DNA from: Linnemannia schmuckeri
Lineage: Eukaryota; Mortierellomycota; Mortierellomycetes; Mortierellales; Mortierellaceae
Direction: 5' to 3'
Assembly: GCA_029449235.1 (NCBI GenBank)
Contig: JANATG010000011.1
Location: 1,146,001 to 1,210,000, forward strand
Length of the DNA stretch: 64,000 bases
Positions 1 through 9,964 of this stretch are shown here, piece after piece (positions within the stretch are counted from its first letter, which is position 1; each line of letters starts with the position of its first letter). The notes below the pieces were generated by a model that was not told where the DNA came from, ran no database searches, and saw nothing but the letters and a program-made list of their open reading frames with translations. The position numbers and the translations under genes were made by a program.

Positions 1-807
1 GCAGAAGAAACAACATGTATTTCAAAGGGTGTAAATTTACACTTTCACTTTCGCTTGCCCCCTTGGCTCTGCTTAGACTGAGACGGACCATGTTCCCCGA
101 CAGATCGGTCCAGCGGACGATATTTGATGCCGACTGTTCAGGTCGATTAAAGACGTATCTGTATCATCTCTTGGCAAGTCAGGCTCAAGTGATCCGGTAA
201 CTTCTCACAACAGCACCTGTTGGCTGTGTGTCTGTTGAATCACTGTAGTCTTAATTCAATCTTTCCTCCCTCCTCAGTCATCGTCCCAAAATAACAAAAG
301 ACGAAGAAGGACTGAATAACAACTATCCATAGGAGACTAATAATTGGTTCTCTCTCTCAGGTACCACTTTTTTATTTTCATTTGTTTTCTTTCCACATCT
401 CTCTTTTTTATTTTTCCTTTTCTTTTCTTTTCATTCTTTTCTGGTTCTTCTTCGTCTTCTTTTCATTCCTCTTCACCCTTTCTTTTTTCCACTCCCCATC
501 CTTTCCTCTTCTCCCTTCCTGCCGTCTCTTCTCTTTCTTTATCCTCGGCCCTCCTCTCTCCCTCCCTGCCTTCCCTCCTTCTCTCCTAGTCAGCCGTCCC
601 TGGATTGTGCAACAAGATAACTTTATCAACGTTAAGCAGCACAACCCATTACCTCCCATCACTCCCCATCACCACCCAATCACCCTCCTCCCTTTTGCTT
701 TCTTTTTTAACCCTCACTTCTCTCCTCAACGGGCAGCCTTGCAACGACCACACGTACAACCATCCCTCTCTCTTTCTCTTACGCCTCTCTTGACATCACT
801 CTCCACG
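1..807 (+). promoter_or_regulatory. upstream region and pyrimidine-rich leader of the GH5 gene
   Basis: No convincing gene was seen here. From about 340 to 800 the plus strand is almost pure C/T with T-rich blocks, the usual leader or promoter composition of genes in this window. An open frame runs through it into the GH5 gene from about 382, but its predicted residues are low-complexity Phe/Ser/Leu, so it is treated as untranslated. Confidence 0.5.
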
Positions 808-3800
808 ATGCAGTCTAGCAATGCTTTCCCAGCGAGTCCTGTCTTCACCGAACAGCCCTCTGCTGTCCCCGCCATGACCTTCCGCCCTCATCATCTCAAA
901 GCACAGGAACTGAAGCACACTCATTCTTTCTCTTCCATGTCCTCTTATGCCTCTTCAGCCCACACTGACATCGAATCCGGCTCAAATTCGTCTTCAGAAG
1001 AAGAAAGACCTACCAAGAACCATTTAGTTCCAGCCAACACACGGAAGGCCGAACGCCGGCCTGGCGGAGGATCGTCCCTGAGACCGGCAGGTAAGGCTCA
1101 CGACTGGTATTCAGGAGGACGGATCACTTCCAATGGCCGCTGGTTCCGTGATTCCCAAAACAGGACTCTCTTGCTCCGCGGTGTCAACCTCTGCGGCAAC
1201 TCCAAGCTCCCCACCACTCCCAACGGCAGCACACATCTGAACGAGGGCTTTTTCGACCACCGGAACGTCTGCTTCCTCGGCCGACCCTTCCCGCGAGACC
1301 AGGCTGACGAGCACTTTTCAAGACTTCGGCGGTGGGGTCTGACCTTTGTCCGCCTCCTGGTTCCCTGGGAAGCACTTGAGCACTCTGGACCGTAAGTTAT
1401 CACTCATCTTTTTCAACTCGCTTTCAGAAACTTGCCGATCCCCTTGCCCGCTGCTGTCTTGTTGTTTTCCTTTTTTTTTATACCCCCGTGCAACCACACC
1501 GACTTCGTTTCTGTGACAATATGGCCGAGCAGCCTCTTTTTTTTCTTTTCTTATTTTCGACTGTTTTCTCGCGATGGATGCACTTTAATTTTGGACCAAT
1601 TATTGCAATCTTGAGTATGGATGTGTTCCACGCTCGTACCTCCTTTGCTCCCACAACCCAAAAAAAACTCACCAGTCCAGTCTCTGTTGTCTTTCCCCTG
1701 GGCTAAAAACGGGTTTATCATTCATCTGGATCTGTTTGTCGCGAGAGCAATAACAGAAAGATATCGCCAAATTTAACAACTTTGAACAGAGACAAAACCA
1801 TAAAAAAAGTGCGTAATCCGTTTGTTCAATCTCCCGTCCAGTGATACTAATCTTTGTTTTCTTCTGCATGCAATCGTCTGGAATGATAGTGGAATCTACG
1901 ATGAGAAATTTATCGACTCCCTGGTTGAGCTTATTGACCTTATGCCAAAGTACGGCATCAAGTGCTTTATCGATCCCCATCAGGACTGCTGGTCACGATT
2001 CTCTGGCGGATCAGGAGCACCAGGATGGACCTTTGAGGCCGCTGGTCTGGACCTCAGAAAGTTCAAAGCCACAGGAGCAGCCTATGTTCACAACACCAAT
2101 CAAGAAGCAGGAGACTCGCCACCCATGGTCTGGCCCACCAACTATACCAAACTCGCCGCCAGCACCATGTTCACACTCTTCTGGGCCGGAGACACCTTTG
2201 CACCCAAAAAGATGTACCAGGGAGAGCCTATCCAACAGTTCTTGCAGAACCGCTACTTTGAATGCTACAATCACCTTGCCCAGTAAGTCTCCTTTTCTTT
2301 TTATTTGTCAGCCATGTGTCATATGCGACCATGTAAGATATCAGTACTGACTATCGTTTATTTTTACCCTATTTTTACCACCTCTAGGCGATTGAGCCAT
2401 CTGGATGCTGTCATCGGGTTTGAAGTCATGAACGAGCCTCAGTAAGTTGAGAATCGGGAAACGATTTAGTCGTCTAAAGTAAGGTTCACGGAGACATGTA
2501 TTTATACTCGAAACTAACGAAAAAAAATTATGTTGACCCTTCTACCTTGTACGCTTTAGTCCTGGATACATTGGTTTGGAGAGCTTGACCAGATACGAGT
2601 TCAACTCTAACCTGGTGTTTGGCGACTCACCTTCGGCAGTTGAGGGATTTGCACTGGGCGACGGCATGGCTCTTCCAATTGAAGTCTGGGTTAAGTCATG
2701 GCCCTTCCCAACAAAGAAGCAAGGAACGAGGATTATCAACTCGGAGAAGGTCTCGGCATGGCTGGAGGGCGAATGTATCTGGAAGCAGCATGGAGTCTGG
2801 AGTGTGAACCAAAAAACAGGCAAGCCTCAGGTCGATCGACCGGACTATTTCACAAAACATCCTCAAACAGGAGAACCCATCGACTTTTCGCGGTTCTACC
2901 TGGACTTTGTTGGAAAGTACTCGAAGGCAGTTCAAAAAGCCATTCCTTCGGCCTTTGTGTTTGTCGAGCCTATTCCTAACGAGGCGCCACCAATCTGGGG
3001 TCCTGGAGACCATGAGGAGGGTATCGTCTATGCTCCTCACTGGTATGACCTTCACTCTGTTTTCAATAAGGCCTTCGACGGTCGTATCACCCACGACGTC
3101 CAAGGACTCAGCAAGGTAAACTTTCATTGTCACTCACTTTGTTTTCGTGAAGCATACGCATACACAATATAGCATACGCTATGTTACTAATCGAACCCAT
3201 TTTTGTGTGATATGAACAGGGTAAGAACGTACTTGCGGCGACATACTTTGGACTGAAGGGCGCACGGAAGAACTATAGAGGACAACTTTCAAACATTCTC
3301 AATGCTGGATTGCAGAACGTCGGTAACAAGCCCTGCCTCATCGGTGAATGCGGTATCCCCATGGACATTAACCAACGGAAGGCATTCCTGAATGGAGACT
3401 TTGGCCACCACTCTCGGTTCTTAGACGCCATTTTGTCGTCCTTGGAAGCAAATCTTCTCAGCTTCACGTAAGTCGATCTTGGTCTCCTGTGGCCAACTGC
3501 TGCGTCTTGAGCGAGTGAGAATGTAAAAACTAACTTACTTTCTCCTCGATGTGACGAAATAGACTCTGGAACTACAACACGACCAACGACAACACATATG
3601 GAGACCACTGGAACGGCGAGGATTTTTCAATCTTTTCTCTGGACTCGCCTCAAGGAACCCCAGAAGCAGGACGCTCTCCTGGCTCAAATACCCAATTGAC
3701 ACTTCGTCAACAGGCGCCCAACTTTGCCAAAGAAGCCATGAAGCGATCTGCAGCCTCAAACGCCGATGTCGTCTCAAAGCTGCAAATCAAACGTGCAGGA

Positions 3801-4738
3801 CACGAGTCTGACAGCTACGGCAGCTTTGTGGGAGAAAAGGAGAGTGCTGACAATGATAACGAGTGCAGGACATCAAACGAGGAGGACACTATTACTGAGG
3901 ATTCGCCCTTTGATCGCTCCTACTTCCGCTTTGAGGATGAAGAATGTGATGACGGTCGGGACCACGTCGCCCATGTGGGTGGGCGTGCCCTCGATGCTGT
4001 CGTGGTAAGAATAATAATTGTTTTATGTACTGCTGCTTTTATTGTTCAAGCCAAATCAGATATATATCTCTAACGTCCGCCCTTTTCATCCTCTATTTTC
4101 AAATATAGCGACCATACGCAGCAAAGGTAGCAGGAGAACCCATTTCAACCGAGTTTGACCTTGCAACCCTCCAGTTCACATTTCGCTTCTGCAACTACCT
4201 CCAAGCTCCCATTCCTTCTGTCCAAGTGTCGTCTCCAGAAAAGCAACAGCAGTGCATCCTCAGTTCCAACGCCACCAACAACAGCTCCGATGCATCTTCC
4301 GATTCAACACTCGAGTCGCAGTGGTATGGACACCCACCCGAGGATGATACGACCATGGCGTTCGACACCGAAATCTTCATCCCTTCCTACCATTACGAAG
4401 AAGCTCGTCTCGACATCCGTGTGAGCGATGGCGATTGGCGATATGTCAAGGAGCGCCAGACGCTGTACTACCGCCACAAGGATATGAAACCTGGTGCAGT
4501 TCACTCGGTCCTCATCAAACTCATCAGCGGATCACCTCTCCACAACAGCCATAACAACTCCTCTTCGAGCTCCATCAATAAGACTGGAGGTCTCGACTCT
4601 TATGGGCGTTCAAAACGAGCTGTTGGATCCCCAGGACCATCCAAACTGAAGTCTGACAGTGCCTATGGCAGCAGTAGTAGTAGCCAACAAGTAGGCAAAG
4701 CCGAGAGCGATGCTGGATGTGTCTGTACCATCATGTAG
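808..4738 (+). CDS. GH5 glycosidase, endoglycoceramidase/steryl-glucosidase-like, with CaaX-like C terminus
   Basis: Seven exons by splice reading: 808-1391, 1890-2282, 2388-2441, 2560-3115, 3220-3467, 3563-4004 and 4109-4738, giving 968 residues in unbroken phase. The start at 808 (MQSSNAF) was chosen because upstream in-frame sequence is low-complexity leader. Glycoside hydrolase family 5 landmarks are clear: LLRGVNLCGNSK near the barrel start, the acid/base Glu in MNEPHPGY (assembled across the exon 3/4 junction) and the nucleophile Glu in LIGECGIP. Family knowledge: fungal relatives (Cryptococcus EGCrP2, yeast Egh1) cleave glucosylceramide or steryl glucosides inside the cell. There is no signal peptide. 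The N-terminal ~100 residues and the Ser/Asn-rich C-terminal tail look disordered. The protein ends CVCTIM, a possible prenylation box. Substrate is inferred, not shown. Confidence 0.88.
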
Positions 4739-4980
4739 ATTATCTCTCCTCACCCCTATCATCCTCCTTCAACAACAACAACATATACAAAAAGGGACCC
4801 TTTGGATACCCACTCTCTCTCTACCTCCCTTGCACCCTCATTCCCATGATACCCTCTCTGCATCTCTGCAAACACAAGGATCGAGTCCTTTGTCTCGCCA
4901 GGGCAAACAAAAAAATAAACCTGCAGTCATGTCACTTCATTATCCTAAATCTATTCTCTCCAAGCAGCAGTTTATTTATG

Positions 4981-5711
4981 GGATAAATCTTAACGTTGCC
5001 TACCTATTTTTGTCGCCTTATACGTTCCCCCATCGTGTTTTCCTTTCGTTGCCCTCGATTTAAGGTTTATACGTTGCCAAGGGTTGATATAAACGTTGCC
5101 CTCTACTAGTCGTTGTCCACCCCTCCCTTGTCCAGCCAGCTCCGGGCCGCGACAACTCTGTCAACAGGGCCTGCATAGCACTTTACTTGACATACGATCG
5201 GATGTATGGTTTTATATGGGTCATAGTAGAGGTCAAGAAGCATACGAATCAAATGGTGTATTGTGATCGAGAAGCGGGGGAGGTGAGAAAAACGAATGTG
5301 ATCGCGTGTGCTGGTAGTTTACGGCTAGTACTCGATGTTGCATTCAAGTCGTGAACTTTGAACTACTTGCTGGCTCTCTCACTGGCAATCTCTGCTTGGG
5401 ACTTCAGCCGTTTGCTGCGAGGCCAATCTCTTGACGTTACTACATTGGGATCCTCAACATATTCAACACCAGCTCTGATTGCTTGGAACTTCCTATTTGC
5501 CTCTTCAATGCATTGACAGAGGATATCGCTGTCAGCTTCGGAGAATGAGGTCTGTTGTCTCATAAACCGGGAAGTGTCCTTAACCACCTTGTATCGCCGG
5601 CAGTTGTCCACGGTCTCCTTCAGTTCGGCAACGTTTAGGAGCAACGAAAGGAAAATGCTATGGGGGAACGTATAGGGCGACAAAAATAGGTGGGCTACGC
5701 TTAGATGTATC
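4981..5711. mobile_element. 731-bp Mutator-like non-autonomous element with 10-bp target duplication
   Basis: Perfect 10-bp direct repeats TTTATTTATG flank the element at 4971-4980 and 5712-5721. The ends are long imperfect inverted repeats of about 75 bp (4981-5055 against 5640-5711), sharing the core ACCTATTTTTGTCGCC and ACGTTCCCCCAT. Long TIRs with a 9-10 bp duplication fit the Mutator (MULE) superfamily. No transposase is present. The interior carries a 106-codon reading frame on the minus strand. A related but degraded end lies at 13746-13813. Confidence 0.75.
5363..5683 (-). CDS. 106-residue frame inside the MULE-like element, possibly a captured gene fragment
   Basis: The frame starts inside the right terminal repeat (MSPYTFPHS...). 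It then continues with roughly 85 residues of protein-like composition, including ETVDNCRRYKVVKD, a charged helical stretch and a basic RSKRLKSQAE end. The first ~18 residues come from TIR sequence, so the product, if made, is a chimera. I do not recognise the rest. It could be a host exon captured in Pack-MULE fashion, a remnant of an element-encoded protein, or chance. Expression is unproven. Confidence 0.3.
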   Translation of the reverse strand: MSPYTFPHSIFLSLLLNVAELKETVDNCRRYKVVKDTSRFMRQQTSFSEADSDILCQCIEEANRKFQAIRAGVEYVEDPNVVTSRDWPRSKRLKSQAEIASERASK

Positions 5712-5722
5712 TTTATTTATGA

Positions 5723-6067
5723 GGATTAATCTACTTGACAACCCCGGTTGTTCGTTTGTATTTGACAATCCGCTGGCTTCCTGTACTCAGTTCATGTAAA
5801 ACGATTCCGGTTTACTTAGCTTTTTGTTAAGCGAATCCATATAAAAAGCAGCTTCCACCTTTGAAAGGTAATCGCTTGACATTTCCTTATGGTACTCCCT
5901 TCCTTTTCGTAAGGCTTTTCTGTTATCCCTCTTTATGAGGGACTCCTCTCCCAATTTGCTTTACTTTTTATCAATTTGAGTCCGTCGGGCTTGCATGGAC
6001 TTAGTACAGAAGCGCCAACAGGTCGCCAAATAAAAGCGAAAAGCCGGGTTGCTAAATAGATTATCCC
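5723..6067. mobile_element. 345-bp TIR element (GGNTTAATCTA family) inserted in the neighbour's target duplication
   Basis: Perfect 9-bp direct repeats TATTTATGA lie at 5714-5722 and 6068-6076. The ends are inverted (GGATTAATCTACTTGACAAC on the left; the right end reads outward GGGATAATCTATTTAGCAAC). The left duplication overlaps the right TTTATTTATG duplication of the 4981-5711 element, so this insertion is the younger of the two. No coding capacity. Same family as the elements at 11885, 17341 and 17959. Confidence 0.75.
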
Positions 6068-6076
6068 TATTTATGA

Positions 6077-6895
6077 TGCTTTCCTTGACTCTCACTCCTC
6101 TCAGGACGTTTTTATTCGTCGCCTCCCGGGCAACAGATAATATTTGTTGCCTACCCCGTTTCGGCTCCTTATTTGTTGCCCATAGTAAGATCTATTCGTT
6201 GCCCACAATTTTGCTCTAATCCGGTGCCCACTCCAAAATCTTAAACGTTGCCCATGGCTCTGCCGCTATATGTTGCCCTATCTTCCTTCCTGTAACAGGA
6301 TCGTAGATTGCCTCCTGCTTTTGGCAGCCTTGTTCCTTAATTACCTTGTTAATATCTTGTGTGTCTGTCTTACACACATTACCCCTGCTTAGTATTGCTT
6401 CGCCCTCATTCCCCATAGACATATAAATACCCTTTCCCTTTTGTACAATAAACCTCATTCCTTCTTGCCCTTTCCTCTTGTCCCTACATCCCCTTGTCTC
6501 TTTCCCTTGTTATTACTCTTGCCTCTTGTCCCTTGCTCTGCTCCTATTACACTTCCCCCACCTGCGCTGCGGCATCATCTATCTGTAGAGAATTGATCTC
6601 TTGCTGCTTGTGTCATGCATGTGTGTCAGGGACCTCATAGGTATACAGCTTGATACATGAGGCAACCATGTCAGTAATGGTTCAGGTGGGAGAAAGAGAA
6701 CGAGAAAGGGAACAAAGAAAATACGCGGCTCATGAGGACGCAGCTCAATACATGGGGCAACTATGTCAAGGGCAACAAATAATTTTGCGGGGTGGGCAAC
6801 AGATTGACGCTTTTTTGGCAACGTTTAAGAGTATTCAATTTCCGATGGCAACTGGGGGAAGGGGGGGGGGTAACGAAGACTTTACTATCTCTCTT
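6077..6895. repeat. region with inverted arrays of GTTGCC / GGCAAC motifs, probable decayed TIR element
   Basis: From 6115 to 6285 the plus strand carries at least six copies of (T)GTTGCC or close variants every 20-35 bp. From 6750 to 6850 the same motif recurs as GGCAAC. Opposed subterminal arrays are typical of transposase-binding ends of DNA transposons. Exact termini and target duplications were not found. Two short frames here (6216-6458 minus, 6650-6937 plus) read through the repeats and are not supported as genes. Confidence 0.5.
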
Positions 6896-7090
6896 TATCT
6901 CTCTCTAAGGTTAAAAAAACTTAGCTGTTCTGCTTAGTAGCTAACTAAGAAAAAACGTATCGGTCATCTCGGGAATTGAACTCGGACACCTACTTCTGCA
7001 CGGGATATACTCTGCATGGGATATCTGTAATATTTTGTTTTAGTTAAGAGTAACAGTAATCACCATTTCAGCCCTTTTGTTTTTTTTGTC

Positions 7091-7285
7091 TTCCGTTGAG
7101 GCTGTGAGAAGTCTTCCGTTACAGCCATGAAGAGCAGCGGCAATTGTTGCATAGAGCTAGGTTGTAGACCGGATCACGATTGATGGATGGCGCTTGAAAG
7201 AGTTTGGTATGCAGTCTCCTTTCACTCTCAAATGCCTCCCTTGGGCTTTTTACTATGGAAAAAAAATTGCGTACAGTACAAAAAA
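7091..7285 (+). repeat. ~200-bp dispersed repeat, left-arm copy
   Basis: The block around AGAGCAGCGGCAATTGTTGC continues through a GACCGGA motif and ends before AAATTGCGTAC plus an A-rich stretch. Copies are at 20825-21019 (right arm, inverted) and, diverged, at 9965-10125. The A-rich end and dispersed copies suggest a retroposon, but no Pol III boxes were identified in it. Confidence 0.6.
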
Positions 7286-7370
7286 AATTTAGGCGAGCTG
7301 GCTGTGTAAATGCTTATTTTTCATTCGTTTTCATATTTTGATGATCGTGTCAGAGAACAAACGACTGGCC

Positions 7371-7404
<34 letters not shown>

Positions 7405-7737
7405 CATTCGATTGCACAAGCTACACATCGGCCTATTTTTTTCTTTCTTTTCTTTTCTTTTCTTTCTTTCTTTTTTCGATTTTCTTTTCTTTTCTTCTTC
7501 ACTTGCTTTCCCGTTCCTCAATGTTCATGCTATTTATTTTGGCTTCCGGGTGCTCTGTCACACAATGGTGTCGTGGATCGAAGTCGGATGTCGGGAGTGG
7601 ATTATACCAGGGTTTAGTCCGATGAGCAAAATGGTATGGAAGGGTTGCGGATGGGAGTGAGAAGGGAATGATAATGAAAGGTGTATATCGAGAAGAATCT
7701 GTAACGAACTACATCTATTGTCTTTCATAATAAATGA

Positions 7738-7776
7738 GAATAGTAGCGTCGGTGGCTAGCACCGACGCCACTATTC
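7738..7776. other. 17-bp stem hairpin, left arm
   Basis: GAATAGTAGCGTCGGTG is followed by a 5-nt loop (GCTAG) and its reverse complement with one mismatch. The same hairpin lies at 20334-20372 in the right arm. Role unknown; it could be a terminator, a relic TIR pair or an RNA stem. Confidence 0.7.
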
Positions 7777-8137
7777 TTCCTTTGACGCGTCAGTCTGTGT
7801 TGTCTGCGACAAAAGGCTTCTTTTTTCTTTTCTTTTTGTTTCTTTTTTGTACTTGGAGCTCATACTTTCCTATTGCGAGTACACTGGCCACACAATGAGT
7901 TCTTTTTCTTTTTTCTTTTCTTTTCGCTTCTTTTTCGTTCCTTGACTAACTTTTTTTTTTCTTTCATCCGAGTATATTGCCACATAATAGGTTTATTTTT
8001 CTCTTCTTTTTTGCTCTTGGTGTGTATGTCCGACTACAAGCACCAAATTGTTTTTCTTCCCTTTCTAAACGTGAGCCAAGAGGGAACTAACATTAAAGTG
8101 CACTGGCCACGATTCTTGAGAGTTGGAACATATCTGT

Positions 8138-8215
8138 AGGCTTGGCTCCACTTCCCTCGAGAAGCGAGCATGAGGCAAGCCTCATGCCCTTCTCCTGGGG
8201 GATGGAGTCGAGCCT
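8138..8215. other. long imperfect hairpin (~78 nt), left arm
   Basis: The outer stem AGGCTTGGCTCCA pairs with TGGAGTCGAGCCT with one mismatch and a small offset. The middle stem GAGAAG pairs with CTTCTC. The apex is CATGAGGC-AA-GCCTCATG, a perfect 8-bp stem. The copy at 19895-19972 is identical. An RNA of this shape would resemble a small-RNA precursor, but that is only inference. Confidence 0.65.
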
Positions 8216-8329
8216 AACGTAACTGTAGAAAAATGCGCCACAAAAAAAAAAAAAAAAAAAAAAAAAAACAAAAGGGAAAGAATGAGGAAAAAAATGAGAA
8301 AATGAATAGTCTCCCTTTCGGCTCACTTT

Positions 8330-8408
8330 ACGTAAACAGGAATCGAATCCTCCTTCGCACAGCGAAGGTCCTCACGAAGTGAAGTCGGTTGGACCAATTA
8401 ACCAAGTG
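8330..8408 (-). other. tRNA-like module (A-box/B-box), left arm
   Basis: On the minus strand a D-arm-like GGTTAATTGGTCCAACC precedes a stem-loop CCTTCG...CGAAGG like a long variable arm, followed by the B box GGATTCGATTCC. This layout is that of a class II tRNA or a tRNA-derived SINE head. No clean acceptor stem was found, so it is not called as a functional tRNA. The identical copy is at 19702-19780, plus strand. Confidence 0.5.
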
Positions 8409-8655
8409 AACAATAGAGGCGGCCGTAAACCCCAAAAAGGAGTCTCGCTCCTCTTTCGTCTTTCAGTGCACCGAGCTACTTACAACAACAAAAAAACAAG
8501 TATCGAACTTTTACAATGCTGTCGTAGCCTGTTCAAATCTCATAATGTTGTCGTAGCCTGCTCAAACCTGGACGATCAAAGGGGAAGTTGCATGCCCTGG
8601 CGCCATGAAAACACTTGACCCTCTTATGCATATCACTCACCGGTGCCTTGGGATC

Positions 8656-8718
8656 TTTTAGGGTTTTTTTAAGGGTTTTTTTTAGGGTTTTTTTTAGGGG
8701 TTTTCAGGGTTTTTAATA
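8656..8718. repeat. telomere-like T(n)AGGG tract, left arm
   Basis: There are five degenerate units of TTTTAGGG separated by T runs. The common fungal telomere unit is TTAGGG. The tract is short and imperfect, so it is an interstitial telomere-like sequence at most. The copy at 19392-19454 is inverted. Confidence 0.5.
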
Positions 8719-8756
8719 ACTCAGAACCCGTTTCTGAGTTACTAAAAAAAAGAAAA

Positions 8757-8837
8757 GGCGCTCCCGGGGCTTCGCACCGGGTACACCTCTAGTCGCTCAA
8801 AAACAAAACACCAAAAGCCATTTGAGCTGGGAGCGCC
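8757..8837 (-). other. degenerate tRNA-like unit directly downstream of tRNA-Pro, left arm
   Basis: On the minus strand it starts 18 nt after the tRNA-Pro gene. Its ends GGCGCTC and GAGCGCC pair perfectly over 7 bp. An A-box-like AGCTCAAATGG and a B box GGTGCGAAGCC (one change from the consensus GGTTCGANNCC) follow in order, and a T run comes immediately after. The T arm has one extra base and the middle lacks a clear anticodon arm. It looks like a tRNA pseudogene or small Pol III RNA, probably co-transcribed with the tRNA. Confidence 0.5.
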
Positions 8838-8855
8838 AGGATAGCAAAAGGTATT

Positions 8856-8927
8856 GGGCCGAACCGGGAATTGAACCCGGGACCTCTCGCACCCTAAGCG
8901 AGAATTATACCACTAAACCATCCGGCC
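8856..8927 (-). tRNA. tRNA-Pro (AGG)
   Basis: The 72-nt cloverleaf has acceptor GGCCGGA/TTCGGCC (one G-T pair), D arm GGTTTAGTGGTATAATT, anticodon stem CTCGC/GCGAG with loop TTAGGGT (anticodon AGG) and T arm CCGGGTTCAATTCCCGG. It contains both Pol III boxes and no intron. Identical copies are at 18969-19040 and 19183-19254. It marks the inner border of the left inverted arm. Confidence 0.93.
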
Positions 8928-9031
8928 AAACTTAGATAATCTGTGTTAGAAACTTGCGAATTATATTCTAATGTCATTAACTAAAGTAGTAACAGCGATC
9001 AAAAGACGCGGTGACGTAGACCTGAATGCCC

Positions 9032-9487
9032 AGGGCGGGCGAGCCTACGAAGCTGGTAAAGCCTCCCCCTCTCAGCGCGAGGGTCGTGGGTTCAGACCTA
9101 CAAAGACACGCTCAATTAGGATTTTACGGTATTGCGCTAGTCTCCCCTGTTCAGGAGGCCTGAGATGAAATAGTTCTCAGACGCACACAAGTGCATGGAC
9201 AGAGTGAGTATGCCCACTATATGGCTACGTTACTCTGGTGATGAGCCAGTCGGAATGCCGTGTGGAGCCTGCCAACAACGGCGGACCGCTTAGACCAACC
9301 TTTCAAGTGCTCAAGTACATTCTGTCGGGTAACCGGCTTCCTACACAAGCATACTAAAAATACCTCTGTGCAAAATAAGTACGCGCACCTAGTTAAGACT
9401 TAGATTAAAAAAAATATCGTGTACTGCACAGATAGGCCATGTCAGAGGCAATTCTAGAATTAAAAAAAAAAAAAAAAAAAAAAAAAA
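9032..9487 (+). mobile_element. candidate tRNA-derived SINE with poly(A) tail
   Basis: The head at about 9032-9104 resembles a tRNA: GCTGGTAAAGC as a D-arm/A-box region, an anticodon-like stem CCCTC/GAGGG, and GTGGGTTCAGACCTAC as T arm and B box. About 350 bp of unrelated body follows and ends in 26 A residues (9462-9487). No target-site duplication was identified and the 5' border is approximate. No second full copy is visible in the window. Confidence 0.55.
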
Positions 9488-9964
9488 GACCCTATATTAG
9501 TTTGCCTGGAGCGGAGCAGACAGCAAGGTATCTTCCACTTGCTGTACTTTGCATCCGGTTCCCAGACGCCTAGTTCCCTGCATCCCCTCATCCCGGTCCT
9601 GGCAGGTGGCGTCTGGATACCTACGGTTGTTAGGAAGATCCCTGGTGCTGTGTATCCGCAGTTAGACGGTGCAGACCAGGCAGCATCCCTGAGCTCATCA
9701 CGTGGGTCGCTGGATCATCTTCAAGTGGTGCTTACCCACCCCTAGGCCAGCGACTTTGAACATCTGTCGTGAATTCACCCTCTTTTATTCACGTGTTTTC
9801 TCTTTTCACGCCACCAATTTTCGCTATCTTATTTCGGTCATTAAGAACCATGGATCCACGCGCGGCCGATGAGCGGTTGCTGGATAGTTTGTTGGGAAGG
9901 AGGGGATTGTCATTAATGGAGAGAATGGGAAGAATTCCTTTTATTCGTGTTTAGTTTTATTTTC
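9488..9964. other. unassigned spacer, GC-richer island 9490-9745
   Basis: The stretch 9490-9745 is noticeably more GC-rich than its surroundings and holds a 68-codon open frame without recognisable similarity. Its composition and abrupt start after the SINE tail suggest it belongs to another repeat. Nothing else can be supported. Confidence 0.3.

Larger units (their letters stand above)
6900..8927 (-). repeat. left arm of a ~2-kb inverted duplication, beginning at tRNA-Pro
   Basis: The reverse complement of this segment recurs at 19183-21210, with positions summing to 28110. From 8927 down to about 7046 the two arms appear essentially identical, including the lengths of the T run at 7371-7404 and the A run near 8245-8268. 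From about 7045 to 6900 the match continues but is clearly diverged. Read away from the tRNA, the arm holds: tRNA-Pro, a tRNA-like unit, a telomere-like tract, a second tRNA-like unit, a long hairpin, pyrimidine tracts, a 17-bp hairpin, a 200-bp dispersed repeat, and a B-box-like motif near 6970-6990. Confidence 0.85.

Noticed and set aside
344..793. Open frames in the C/T-rich leader before the GH5 gene, including an in-frame N-terminal extension from 382
   Set aside because: Translation is low-complexity Phe/Ser/Leu/Pro, as expected from pyrimidine tracts. The ATG at 808 begins normal protein composition.
6216..6458. 80-codon minus frame in the GTTGCC region
   Set aside because: It includes repeat motifs, has no partner exon and no recognisable family. 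It may be an element relic but cannot be supported as a gene.
7310..7660. 116-codon frame present in both inverted arms
   Set aside because: It runs through T homopolymers; duplication of the arm explains the repeated frame.
8330..8408. Functional class II tRNA (Ser/Leu type) in the arms
   Set aside because: A and B boxes and a variable-arm-like stem are present, but no matching acceptor stem could be drawn, so it is described as tRNA-like only.
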